From: Patagioenas fasciata
Taxonomy: Eukaryota > Chordata > Aves > Columbiformes > Columbidae
Reading direction: 5' to 3'
Length of the DNA: 64,000 bases
NCBI RefSeq assembly: GCF_037038585.1
Contig: NC_092524.1
Location: 67,258,552-67,322,551 of the forward strand
How positions within the stretch are numbered: position 1 is the stretch's first letter; each line of letters begins with the position of its first letter. Shown one piece after another: positions 21,901 through 32,141 of this stretch. The position numbers and the translations under genes are program-made. The notes under the pieces are model-generated. The model saw only the letters and a list, made by a program, of their open reading frames with translations, ran no database searches and was not told where the DNA came from.

Positions 21901-24900
21901 AAACTGCATTTAAATATCTGTTCGCATCAGAGTTCAAGTAGTTCATAACAGCCTTGAAATCACCCACATAAGAAGTGAAATTCATGCCCTTCTGCATCAT
22001 TGGGGAGTAGTAAGCAAAGCTGAGCATCCTCCAGGCATGCAGATGTGGAGCCTTCCTGTGAATGCAAAAAGGGCTGCAGCAGTTTTACTCTCAGCAGGAG
22101 GGAAAACCAAACCAAACACAAACACATAACAACTTAGTGTTGAGGTGACTTGGATTTTTTCTGAAGGTTTGAGCACTTGAATTTGGGGGGGACTTTCCAG
22201 GAGTTCTGCTCCTGTTTGTGCAGTAAGTGTTTAAAAGTTAATGGCTTGAGTACTTTTTACAAAAGTATTTACTTGGGTATCTTCACAAAAGCAGTAGAGC
22301 GCATAGATGCTCTGTATCCTCCCTCTGCATGACCAAGAGGGCCTTATTCTTTGAGACCAGAGAGGGTGTTGCAGGCCAGTGATACATTGGATACCATTAT
22401 CTAAAGAGGGAATGGACTTTGGGCAAGGGGTTGTGCTCTTGGGTCTGCCACCGAGTGTGTAAAATGTTACCAGAAGTTAAAATTTACCTTGCATAAAATG
22501 CACATGCTACTCTCGTTAGCTTAATTAGTCATTTTACCTCCTCACACCTACTTCCTAATCTCCATGGACTTTCATAAGCACTAAACCTAGTCTAAACTCT
22601 TAGAAAATTAGATTATAATGACAAAAACCTGCGACACTGAAATTGTTTTCTGCAAGTTGCCCTTTAAGTACCTAAACTTAGCAGTTCCAGAGTTCATTAC
22701 TCCAGTGAGTTAATGAAATCCTTATCTTCTTTCTACAAGAGGGTGTAACACTGACACCTGATTGTCTGGAAGACTGCATTCTTACATGCTACTGGGGCTG
22801 CGGTGTTCAAAAACTCCACGAAGCGTTGCAGAAACACGTCTACTGCTTCAGAATAAAGACTCCTCAGGCATTAGAGGATGCTCTGTACAGCGAATACCTC
22901 TATCGACAGCAGTACTTGTATCCTTTTTTTCAATTGTTGTGACAAAATATGCTAATTTGTTGGCAAGGGGAATGTTGAGACTTGTGAACACTCGGCAGTT
23001 CTTGGCACAATGTATTTATGAACAAATATGATGAAAAGCATTCTTTATGCGAACGTCACATTTGTCTACAATTGCAGCGACACTGATTGTTTTCCTTGAC
23101 ACATAGAAAGCATTAAAAAAAATGACAAGGAAGAAAAATATTGTCAGTTACCAGAAGATGCTCAAGTTGTCGATTTTGGACCAGTGCCTAGATCTCGCTA
23201 TCCCTTGGTAGCATTGTTGACGTTAGCTGATGAAGAAGACAGAGAAATATATGATATTGTAAGTAATATAAGAATATATTTTAGGGCCACTGTATTGAAG
23301 ATCTGAATGTTTCAGGAGACAGGCTTGAATAAAACAACTTCCTTTCCTTGTCCCCCAAATTTGGTCCCTAAATTTATCACTGATGACTCCAGGAGAGCAA
23401 GAATAGTTGTTTTATAAAAACTATGTATGCCATTCAGAAGATGCTGACGGTTTTTACAGAGCTTGTATCTGCAAAGATCTCCGTGGTAAGCCCTGTGGCC
23501 AGACAAACTCGGCTTTTCACAGGTTAGTAAGCTATTACTCTGATTTTTCTGGTCACATAAACCTGTGGTGGAGCTCGTGGGCTGATACAATCTTTTGGAT
23601 TGCTGTTGGCAAAGCAGGAGGATTTTTTTTGTAGTGGCTGGCACAGATATTTGAGCTGATTGCTGACTCGACTGTTAGGAACATAGAAGTTACCTTCCTG
23701 CGCCAGCCCGGGGCTGTGTAATGCGGTGTGTTATGTCTCACAGTAGCCAGCTCCAGGCCATTCACAGGAAGGCGTGAAGGTCCTGCAGGAGACTGAGGTG
23801 AGATGCTCAGCTCCACAAGAAGGTCTCCTCCTCATCTCTTACACATAAAACAGCTTCAGCCTTCTCACATGCAGTTCAATATCCCTGATATACTCCGACT
23901 CATTCTTTTTGAAACTATTTGGGACACACTTTTGACTCCCATCTTTTTATTTCATTGATAATCTGTTGGCACTAACTACCAGAACTATAATACAAATGAA
24001 CTCGGAAGCAAATTGCCTAAATCCACCGAACGCTTTTCCGTATGTTCACTTGGAAATTGTGCCTAAGAAATCTGTTTCCTTCCCAAGTGACGCCTGTCCT
24101 CGGCTTCTTGTCATTTCACCTTAGGATTGTGTTTCTCCCTCCTGTCCCCACTCGAGATTTCCACCCCCCAGCTACTTCCCAGATTAGTACATGTAGGTAT
24201 GTTTAGAGCTCAGATTAGTTTAATATAAAGAGCCTATAAATGTCAAATTTGAATGTGATGTGGTGGATGTGAATTTGTAACACCTCTCCTTTGTTATTTG
24301 ACATAGAAGAAGAAGAGTGGGGGAGGTATTTTTCCCCTGATTTGGGAGAGAAGCAACACAACTAGAATCTGTTAGTAATCTGGCCAAAAGAGTTAACTCC
24401 ACCTGAACTCCTTGCCAGACAAATGTCAGAATTGCATCTGTTATTGTTGAACAAACGTGTAAAATATAAATATAGTGTGGAAAGGGGTCTTTGCCACCCT
24501 GGCCACTATGATATTACTGCAAGGGACAGTATGGATTCTTACAGCAGTGCATTGAGCTACATCTTGGTTTATTTTGTGTGTGTGCGTGTATCCATCGCTA
24601 TGGAAGGTGTTCAGTATCTCTTTTTGAGGGGGTCTGTTTTCATCCTAAGTGTATTTGCAGCCAGATGATACCTGTTTGGTTTTGTGTCATAATTTAGCTC
24701 CAGAAAACTAGCATGACCATATATAAGAGTTGCAGAAATTATTTGAAGAGTGGCAAGGATAAAGTGGAAGAAGACTCGGATCTTAGGCCTGTGTATAAAA
24801 CAGAAGATTGAGAGTGACTTGGTTATGATGTGCAAGTATTTACAATGAGAGGAAATATCTGGTGCTCAAGGAGAAGGGATTCTGTAATCAAACAGCATCA

Positions 24901-27900
24901 CATTTCTATTATATCATAGCAGAATATATTTCTGCATATATTTCTATACTAGAGGGCAGTGTCACAGAGGAGGCAATAGCTTGAAGATTGAGATGCTTGT
25001 GTTGGGAACTGGTCCCACTCCCAGTTAAAAAACTGCCTGCATGTCTGCACAAACTGTGAATTGAGAACATACATTGTCATTGAGAAAGCACTTACGGTGG
25101 GATGACATAATACAAGTACACTGAGAGCTGTTAACTTTTAAGATCTTATTATCAAAACACAAAATCTGTCATTTTAATAGAGATTTAATGGCTTTCAGCT
25201 TCCAAACCAAAGCTAGTAGTGGTGTGAGGTTTGTGTGGTTTTTGGTTTGGTTTGGCTTTTTACACATTGTAATATAGAGAAAAAAGACCTTAATGCCAAA
25301 GAACAGTAAATTCAGTTAGTATAAATACAAATGTATAGGTGCATATGTATTTAAACTCTGCATGTAATTAGCTATAACATGGATTTTGAAGTGCAGGTCT
25401 GATTTGCCTTTTAATTTATATTTTTTAAAACAAGCCAGCTCTCTTCTATATTTCATTTCTCTTTTGACAGCTTCTGGGAAGTACAATAATATTCAATTTC
25501 ACTTTCTTTTTTCCCTGCTTTTTAGAGGCTATCATATCATTTGGGCAGGGTGAGGGGTATCAGGCACAGTGTGCAAGCTTAGAGTGCTTTTATTTTCAGA
25601 AGAGCGACTCTACAGTCAGCCCATGGGTTCCTTTCATCATCCTTTCCAGTGAAATCTGACTTGCCTGCTCGGTTTACAAGCTGATCAGTGATGCTTCTCA
25701 GTGATTTTTGGAGTCTACAACCTGCAGTCTGTGTGTTGGAGAGGGAAGTGGGAGAAAGCAGAGAAGACTTTGCCTTTTACACATTCCCCTGTAATTCTGC
25801 ACTCAGATTTCAGCTTGAGCATCATTCGGTGTGTTGAGGGCAGCTCGGGCTGCGGCTGCAGGCGTTGTACGGGATTTTAGTGCACAGAACTCCACTGAAA
25901 TGGAGCGGAACCAGAACAGGTCTCCGTCTCCCTAACTAGAAAACCCAGCTCTCCTTAAGTAGGGAGCATGACGCCCATAGCGTGGAGTATTCTCATTGAT
26001 CAGCTTAGTGTCAGTCGAGGTCCGTCCCCTCCGTGGCCTCGCACCTGCAGATAGCGCAGAACGTCCTTGGCTCCCAGACAGCAGCGAAGATAACAGTGAC
26101 TGTTCCATTCTCTTCGTTCCAACTCAAAACCACTGGAAAGCTACTTGAAGAAAAACATTAGTTCTGTCCCCCAGGGTGTTATCTTCTTGTTCTCAGGCTA
26201 AATCCAAACAACGATGGTGCAAGCTGCGAAAAAGAAAGGTTTCTAACTGCATGTGAAAATAATGAACTCGCTTTCAGTCCAACCAGCACAGGTGCCTTTT
26301 TGGGTTGGGGTGAGAGCAGAGTGGAGAACCAGGGCAGAAACCTGCAGCACCACCAAGTGTTGTCTTGTGCCATGTCCTGGTTTTACCTCTCCCAGCGTAT
26401 TTTTTTCATCTGTTCTTGAATTCAATGTTGTCGAAGTCTTGATTGTCTAAAGAAAAAAGCAGGTCAGAGGTTGTAACAAAGCATGCAATTTCAAGCAAAC
26501 TGTTATGATAAAATGAAAAGTTATTAAACATAGGTTGTTTTGTTTTGTAGATTTCAATGGTGGCTGTAATTCACATTCCTGATGAGAGCTACAGACTTTC
26601 CTGCAGAATATTATATCAGTATCTACTTCTAGCTCAAGGTCAATACCACGATCTGAAGGTAAGCCACATACAGAGTCTTGTTTCATTTGGGCAACAGCGT
26701 TAAGTTTAGTTTATGTAGGCTTTCAGGAGCCTGAATTAGTGTAAGACTTTTATTGTCATGCAAAGAACTGGATAATAGCAAAAATAATTTTATCAGTTCA
26801 GTAGTTCCAGCCAAAGTTACTGTACAGAAATAATTTATATGAACATACTGAAGATTTCCTGGAGAAATTACTTGATTCTAGTGTAGAGGCCTAGGTCCTG
26901 GCCATTTATTAAAGTGGTAGTAAGACATTAACTAGCTGTCGAATGCTTCTTCTCTACAGAACCGTTGTTACCTCCTTGCTAGTCTCTCAAACCAGCGCTT
27001 TATCCTGTACTGGCCTTCAATAAGCTAGAAGTTGGGCCAAATTAATTTGAATGAATTGAACTTCAGCATTCATTCAGAAATAGATTTGTCCAAATAAATG
27101 TTTGTCCTGGCCATTTTTTGCTGACATAGTTGATCCAGGTAAACTTCCCTACTGATCCCCTTAAGCTTTCTTTTCATATATGGTCACTGCTTAAACTGAA
27201 CAAAAATAACTACAGTGTGCTCTTTATGGCTGTCTTGGGCTGCATGGTAGTTTACTGGCTTTTTTAAGAGATCACACCCAGAAGAATTTGTGTTTCACAT
27301 AAAATAAGACAAAAAGATGAAGGGGATTGTAAGATGAGCAAGAACAGAATCGGGTGAGTGAAGCAAATTTGGGGGCTTGGTGGACACGTTTTGGTAGGAA
27401 TGGGTGGAACCAACTGTCCAGGCAGAGAATGATACACCAGGAACAGAAACCTGAGCTGTTCAAAGCCTGGGCAGTTCTGTTAAAGTTCATGCATGTGCAT
27501 TGATTTGATGACTTACCCTCAATATTTTCCCAGTGTTCTATGTAATTTTATGCTTCTAAAATACACTTAACCAAAGGGTAGGCAACTGTGGGGCCTCTTG
27601 CAAAGAGTCAGGCTGGCACGGTTTGACCCAGTGCAAACCAGTGAACCTGACCCAGCGGAACTCACGTTGCGTCCATGTGTTCAGGTACCGGGGGAGAGCT
27701 TCTTGCCTTCTAAATGTTTGTGTATATGTGTATTTTAGCAGCTCTTCATGTCTGCAAATAATACTACACCCTCTCCAAGCGATACACCCCCTGGCGAGAG
27801 AAGCACTGACAGAAGCTTGCTAGAAAAGGCCGGACTGGCTGAAGATGAACCAGAATTGCATGAAGAAACCAGTAAAGACTGTGTTGTTTGCCAGAACGGT

Positions 27901-28089
27901 GCAGTGAACTGGGTGCTCCTGCCCTGCAGACACACGTGCTTGTGTGACGGCTGCATTAAGTATTTTCAGCAGTGCCCAATGTGTAGGCAGTTTGTTCAAG
28001 AATCTTTTCCGCTTTGCAGTAAAAAGGAGCAAGATGAAGATGAATCAACCCATATCTTGCAAGATGTTCCTCCTGGAAGAGTTTTTTAA
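15880..28089 (+). CDS. CGRRF1: Cell growth regulator with RING finger domain 1 (spliced, 6 coding exons)
   Basis: CGRRF1 (CGR19) is described in mammals as a p53-inducible growth suppressor and membrane-bound RING E3 ubiquitin ligase. Six exons join in frame to 342 residues, versus about 332 in human. A hydrophobic segment at residues 14-34 (LFCITVVFICFLVTSGLVLG) is the N-terminal membrane anchor. The middle region, about 45-225, contains the conserved PVILRNSEET, VKNPFGLEIT, RSRYPLVALLTLADEDDREI and YQYLLLAQGQ stretches. The C-terminal RING has Cys274, Cys277, Cys289, His291, Cys295, Cys298, Cys305 and Cys308, so all zinc ligands are present. The tail ends ILQDVPPGRVF, longer than the human end I remember. 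Intron 3 is a U12-type GT-AG intron. The start codon was chosen because it gives the family N-terminus in the CpG island. The frame is intact. Confidence 0.96.
15984..21348 (+). other. CGRRF1 intron 1
   Basis: This 5.4-kb GT-AG intron holds a CR1 fragment near its 5' end (16,310-16,822) and a T/G-rich low-complexity patch at about 20,963-21,040. I see no nested exon that I can support. Confidence 0.7.
16310..16822 (+). mobile_element. CR1 LINE fragment, 3' part
   Basis: The stretch begins with the CR1 motif family TCTGGAGTTCTGTGTCCAAT, runs through GGCCCAGGCTGCCCAGAG and the GGGGGTTGGACTGGGGGATC block, and ends in a degenerate ATTCTTTGATG tail. It is 5'-truncated, as nearly all avian CR1 copies are. 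It shares its 3' end type with the copy at 46,985-47,331. Reading frames are broken. Confidence 0.9.
21349..21488 (+). CDS. CGRRF1: CGRRF1 coding exon 2
   Basis: The 140-bp exon follows TCTCGTAG. It encodes FGLVVPVILRNSEETESSTR and then VLKKRMRQVKNPFGLEITHP and ATASVT, ending one base into a Lys codon. The donor is A|GTCAGT. Confidence 0.95.
21489..22739 (+). other. CGRRF1 intron 2
   Basis: This 1.25-kb GT-AG intron contains nothing recognisable besides AT-rich sequence. Confidence 0.6.
22740..22917 (+). CDS. CGRRF1: CGRRF1 coding exon 3, ends at a U12 donor
   Basis: The 178-bp exon follows CTACAAG. It encodes GVTLTPDCLEDCILTCYWGC and then GVQKLHEALQKHVYCFRIKT and PQALEDALYSEYLYRQQY plus TT. 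The donor reads GTATCCTTTT, a perfect match to the GT-AG class U12 5' splice site. Confidence 0.95.
22918..23110 (+). other. CGRRF1 intron 3: compact U12-type GT-AG intron
   Basis: The intron is only 193 bp. It starts GTATCCTTTT and carries the branch element TTTCCTTGAC at 23,091-23,100. The AG used is at 23,109-23,110, about 11 nt past the branch A at 23,099. A nearer AG at 23,105-23,106 would create an immediate stop and is too close for U12 splicing. Use of the second AG restores FIKKNDKEEKYCQLP, as in the family. Confidence 0.92.
23111..23258 (+). CDS. CGRRF1: CGRRF1 coding exon 4
   Basis: The 148-bp exon encodes the end of Phe and then IKKNDKEEKYCQLPEDAQVV and DFGPVPRSRYPLVALLTLAD and EDDREIYDI. 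The donor is GTAAGT, in phase 0. Confidence 0.95.
23259..26550 (+). other. CGRRF1 intron 4
   Basis: This 3.3-kb GT-AG intron has no CR1 tail or nested gene that I can see. A short GGTTTG-rich patch occurs near 25,235-25,255. Confidence 0.6.
26551..26658 (+). CDS. CGRRF1: CGRRF1 coding exon 5
   Basis: The 108-bp exon (36 whole codons) encodes ISMVAVIHIPDESYRLSCRI and LYQYLLLAQGQYHDLK. The acceptor is TGTTTTGTAG and the donor GTAAGC. Confidence 0.96.
26659..27738 (+). other. CGRRF1 intron 5
   Basis: This 1.08-kb GT-AG intron holds no recognisable repeat or gene. Confidence 0.6.
27739..28089 (+). CDS. CGRRF1: CGRRF1 coding exon 6: RING finger and stop
   Basis: The 351-bp terminal coding exon starts QLFMSANN after TATTTTAG. 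A Ser/Pro/Glu-rich linker leads to the RING with pattern CxxC-x11-CxHxxxCxxC-x6-CxxC (from SKDCVVCQNG to QQCPMCRQF). The pattern resembles the IAP/MULAN type of RING, which recruits E2 enzymes. The exon ends GRVF-TAA. Confidence 0.97.
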   Translation, partial: QLFMSANNTTPSPSDTPPGERSTDRSLLEKAGLAEDEPELHEETSKDCVVCQNGAVNWVLLPCRHTCLCDGCIKYFQQCPMCRQFVQESFPLCSKKEQDEDESTHILQDVPPGRVF

Positions 28090-28400
28090 TGAGGGAGAAA
28101 AAGCAGCACTGGGTTGTATGCGCCAAGATTAAATGTAGAAAACAAGCATTAACTTGTATGGGTTTGCTTTTTATTGTTAGGTAATTTTCAGCTTCTTTAT
28201 TTGTCTTTGCTCCATATGGTTGCAGGAACACTAAATTTATCCCTGCAATGTGGACACAAGGAGTGCGTAGGATATCTTTGAAGGATGTGATTTTATTTAT
28301 AACTTCTTAGTAGTTTTTCACGGAGTACTATTGGAGGCTATTTTGATTACTAAGTTTAGTATATCTGCTAAAAAAAGAATAAAACTTGCAAGTGACATTG
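28090..28400 (+). other. CGRRF1: CGRRF1 3' UTR with poly(A) signal
   Basis: A short AT-rich 3' UTR follows the stop codon. AATAAA at 28,378-28,383 is the first canonical signal, so cleavage is expected near 28,400. Longer forms cannot be excluded. Confidence 0.65.
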
Positions 28401-31400
28401 CACACAGCTCATTCTATATTTATTGTATTTAAAGTACTAGAGCAATATATAACTCAGTGTAATTTAGCAACATGGCACTTTACAGTATGTATCACATAAA
28501 GGAAAGTAAATATTCTTCATTGTTAAACCTGTGTATATTTCTTTTGTAGATGAAGGCTGGACTGTGGCAGGAGCTGGGAGTTGAAGGCATTTGGGACAGT
28601 TTCTGGCTCTTTTGAGAGATTTGTGTGTGTGTGAGCGGCCTCAACCAGAGCCCATTGAATGAGTGGAAAGATTTTGGTTGATTATTGTTGGCTTGAACTA
28701 AACGTTGCTGACACTTTCAAGCCTGAGCCTCTGCTGTGGCATCTCGAGACTCAGACTGTCAGGCTTGTTAGCAATGGCTGTAAGAACTTGTTATCCAAGC
28801 AAATGTTCGTTAATTACTCCATAGAGCGGATACTTGGGCAGTTTAGTGGTGCTATTCTTCCATGAATAGCCTGCTTTGGGGAATTTCCAACTCTTTACTT
28901 GCATGGTCAGCTTGGATGCAAAGTTGACCGTTTACCTTTTATCAGTAGTCCCAGGGAATTTACTTACTCAGAGAAGCTAAAGAATAGCAGAAAATAATTC
29001 ATTTTCCCCTGCAATGGTGTATTGTCAAAAGCATTAAAAATGGCTGTTGAAAAGAGAAAGCGTCGTTTTGCTTCTTAAGAGAGAGCCTAATTCTCCTGAA
29101 GATAACGGGCTGGTTTTCACATCTGCTTGTATAAGACAAAAATACAAATGCTCATTAGGACACATAGAAAACGGGGAGTAGCTGCTTTCTGTCCTCTCTC
29201 TTGTTCCCTTCCAGCTTTGTCCCACATCCAATTTCAGGACAGCTGCTCGGTCTCGGGGACAGAAAGCCGCGCTCTGAGCTGTTCAGCTGCGTTCTCCTGC
29301 AGCTCCTGCTGCCTTGCAAGGTTCACACACGGTGCTGTGCACCTCCAAACAAGGGAAGGATGCTTCCCCTACTCAAAGGTACTCCATCTTTCCATCATTC
29401 ATTTGATTTTGTTTCCCATGTCTCCTTGGCAATGAGGAAAAGATTTAGGTGATGATGGTGGACAGGGTTGTAGACAACTGGAGGTTGGGAATTGATGCAC
29501 GTAGCCCCAGATTTCCAGCCAGCAATCAGTAAACTGTAAGACAATTTATCTGGTGTACATCAAGTGACCTTCCTTGCCAGGGACAACTCGGGAATAAACT
29601 GCTGGCCAAATCAGCCTCTTGTTTGCACTGTATATCAAATGGGAATTAAATACCTGGTGTCGTGGGGACTGAGCAGTGCTTGTGGAGAACTATAGGAGAT
29701 GCAGTTCTGTGTGGAAATGCTGCGATTCAGGGGGCTGAGAACAGCAAGAGGAGAGCAGAGAAGGATGTAATAGCGGAAGGAATGAGTGTTGGTGGCAGCA
29801 AGGCCGTACCTCAGATAAAAACAACGCAGATGTGGCACAACAACAGCGTGATCCAACTCGAGCAGACCCAGAGCTGCCTGTATTAAGAGAGAGTATAAAG
29901 ACCGTAAATATCAAACAGTGTCTTCATCACTCGGGATGAATCATTGAAGCAGGATGAGAACTTGTCCTGTGTCACTACAGACAGTCCTCGCCGCTCTGCT
30001 TAGACCTCTCTGTCTTGGCGCTAGTAAGAATGTGAACGTGCAAAAACGAGCATGAAATAGTGGGTGAAATAAGTCTTAAAATTAAAAATTACCTTCCCTT
30101 TCTAGGTGGTTTCATGTTAGTTTTGCAAGCTGGGTTGCAGCATACCTGGTGGAGGTAGTTGCTGAGTTCAGCCTCCCTGTCCGTGTCTCTAGCTTTATTC
30201 TGCTGTTACTGGGGAGCAGCCAACGTGATGATGGTGGAACTAATTACTCTTCAGACATCTCTTCATGTGTCGCCGTTGTGAAAGGGAGAGCTGCTGTGAG
30301 TTGTTCTAGGCCTCTGTGGGCTCTCAGGAAAAAAAATAATACAAAGACTCAAGAACCTGAGCCACGGCAATAACTGTTTCCATATGAACAGCTTATATAC
30401 GTGGGATAGCGGCCGCCCAGCTCGTTGTTCCAGAGAAGCGGGTTAATGCTGCACTGGTTCCAACCTGGAGCTGGGCACCGCTTGAGATTTAATGGGGACT
30501 TGGTTTGTCCATGTACATGATCAAAGAGGTGGTGTTTACTGCTTGACCACAGTAGTCCCCGACATTAAATCAATTAATTAAAATTTCCCAACAAGACAGT
30601 GTGATCCAAGCTTATGGGCTTGTTGAGTCTCCAAGTGAAATGGTGTTCAAGTAAACCCCACAGAGAATTGCCTGGTCTGTCTCATCCTTCAACCAATCGA
30701 TGCCAGTATTAAATAATAATGGCAAACAGGATGTAGTTGTGCTGAACTGCCAGGCCGTGTATTTACTGTTAAGTCTGTCCCAGCTTTTCATTTGTTTCAT
30801 GTTCTTTTAATAGCATTTTCAAGAGATGCTGAGTCGCTTTATCAGACCTAACAAGCTTCCTTGCTGGCCCAAATCAAAGACCTGACGGAGAGTTATAAAA
30901 GGTACAGTAGCTGGATTATTACATTTGCCTTTCTTCTAAAAAGCCACCTCAAAATACGGAGCAGGTGAGAAGTAAAAGGAGCAGCTCTGAAGCTGCCTCG
31001 TGTGTCCCTTGGTTGTCTTAAAACAGGGATTCAAGGCTCTAAGAGAAAAAACCTTCCCATGACCCACAAAAACACAGTATATTGTCAGAGGCTGTTCTGT
31101 TCCGTCACCATGTTGTAATGAAGGTAATACACCATTCTTCTTCCACTCATTCTGGATTATATTTATGGATTTGGTGACATCAAGGAACATATGCAGACTT
31201 CTGGCAACAAGACTTGCTTCTTGTCACCAGCATTGCGTTATTACAAATTTGTAATGATTTTTTGCTGCAGGAGAAAGGTGGGAGGTACCTCACTGCTTGG
31301 TTTGGTTCTTCAGCTGTAATTAGAGCTGAGGCTTTGAAATGAGTTGTTCCAGCTAAGTGGTTGGGGATGTCCCAAGGTACCTCCAAATGCCAACGGCCTA

Positions 31401-31859
31401 TGACGTGGACACCTTCTGTAGAACAAGTTTCTCTGGTAGGATCTTCCCTCCTCCCAACCTGTCTCCTCCAAGTAGAGGGTGGACAGTAGGAGGGAGACAA
31501 TTCAGGTCAATTAATCTTTAAATGGTCTTCCCATTCCCATGAATTCCCATAAGGTGCTTTGAAAACTGGAGATAATGCCCTGACCCCTAATCCTTGTTCG
31601 TGAAAATGCTCTTGGTTCTACTACACACCCTATGAAGTCTCAGCACCAGCACTTAGGATGACCAGTGACCACCAGAACCAGTAGCCAGTGCTGTCAACCT
31701 GGCACGGTGGTGTTCCCCATCAGGGATTAAGGGGAGCTCAGCATCTCATGCTTTGGTGGGTTTGAGCAGATGAGAACCCATGTACATGTTTCGTTCAACT
31801 TTGAGACAAGCTTCTGTGTGCATCTCATTAAAATGATTCATTTTAGGCTGTAGCGTGGA

Positions 31860-32141
31860 GGATGTTGGTCTCTTCTCCCATGTCGCAAGTGATAGGACAA
31901 GAGGAAATGGCCTCAAGTTGCACCAGGGGAAGTTTAGATTGGATATTGGGAACAATTTCTTCCTAGAAAGGGCTGTCGGGCATTGGAACAGGCTGCCCAG
32001 GGCAGTGCTGGAGTCACCATCCCTGGAGGGGTTGAACAGACACAGAGATGAGGTTCTCAGGGACATGGGTTAGTGACAGCATTGGGTTAATGGCTGGACT
32101 TAATCTTGAGCGTCTCTTCCAACCTACATGATTCTATGGTT
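31860..32141 (+). mobile_element. CR1 LINE fragment, 3' end
   Basis: The fragment shows AGTGATAGGACAAGAGGAAA, GGAACAGGCTGCCCAGGGCA, CCATCCCTGGAGGGGTTGAA and the terminal CTTCCAACCTACATGATTCT. It is of the same 3' type as the copy at 45,250-45,470. It is 5'-truncated. Confidence 0.92.

Noticed and set aside
23105-23106. Nearest AG as the 3' splice site of CGRRF1 intron 3
   Set aside because: It yields Leu-Lys-His and then a stop, and lies only 7 nt from the branch point; the next AG restores the conserved reading.
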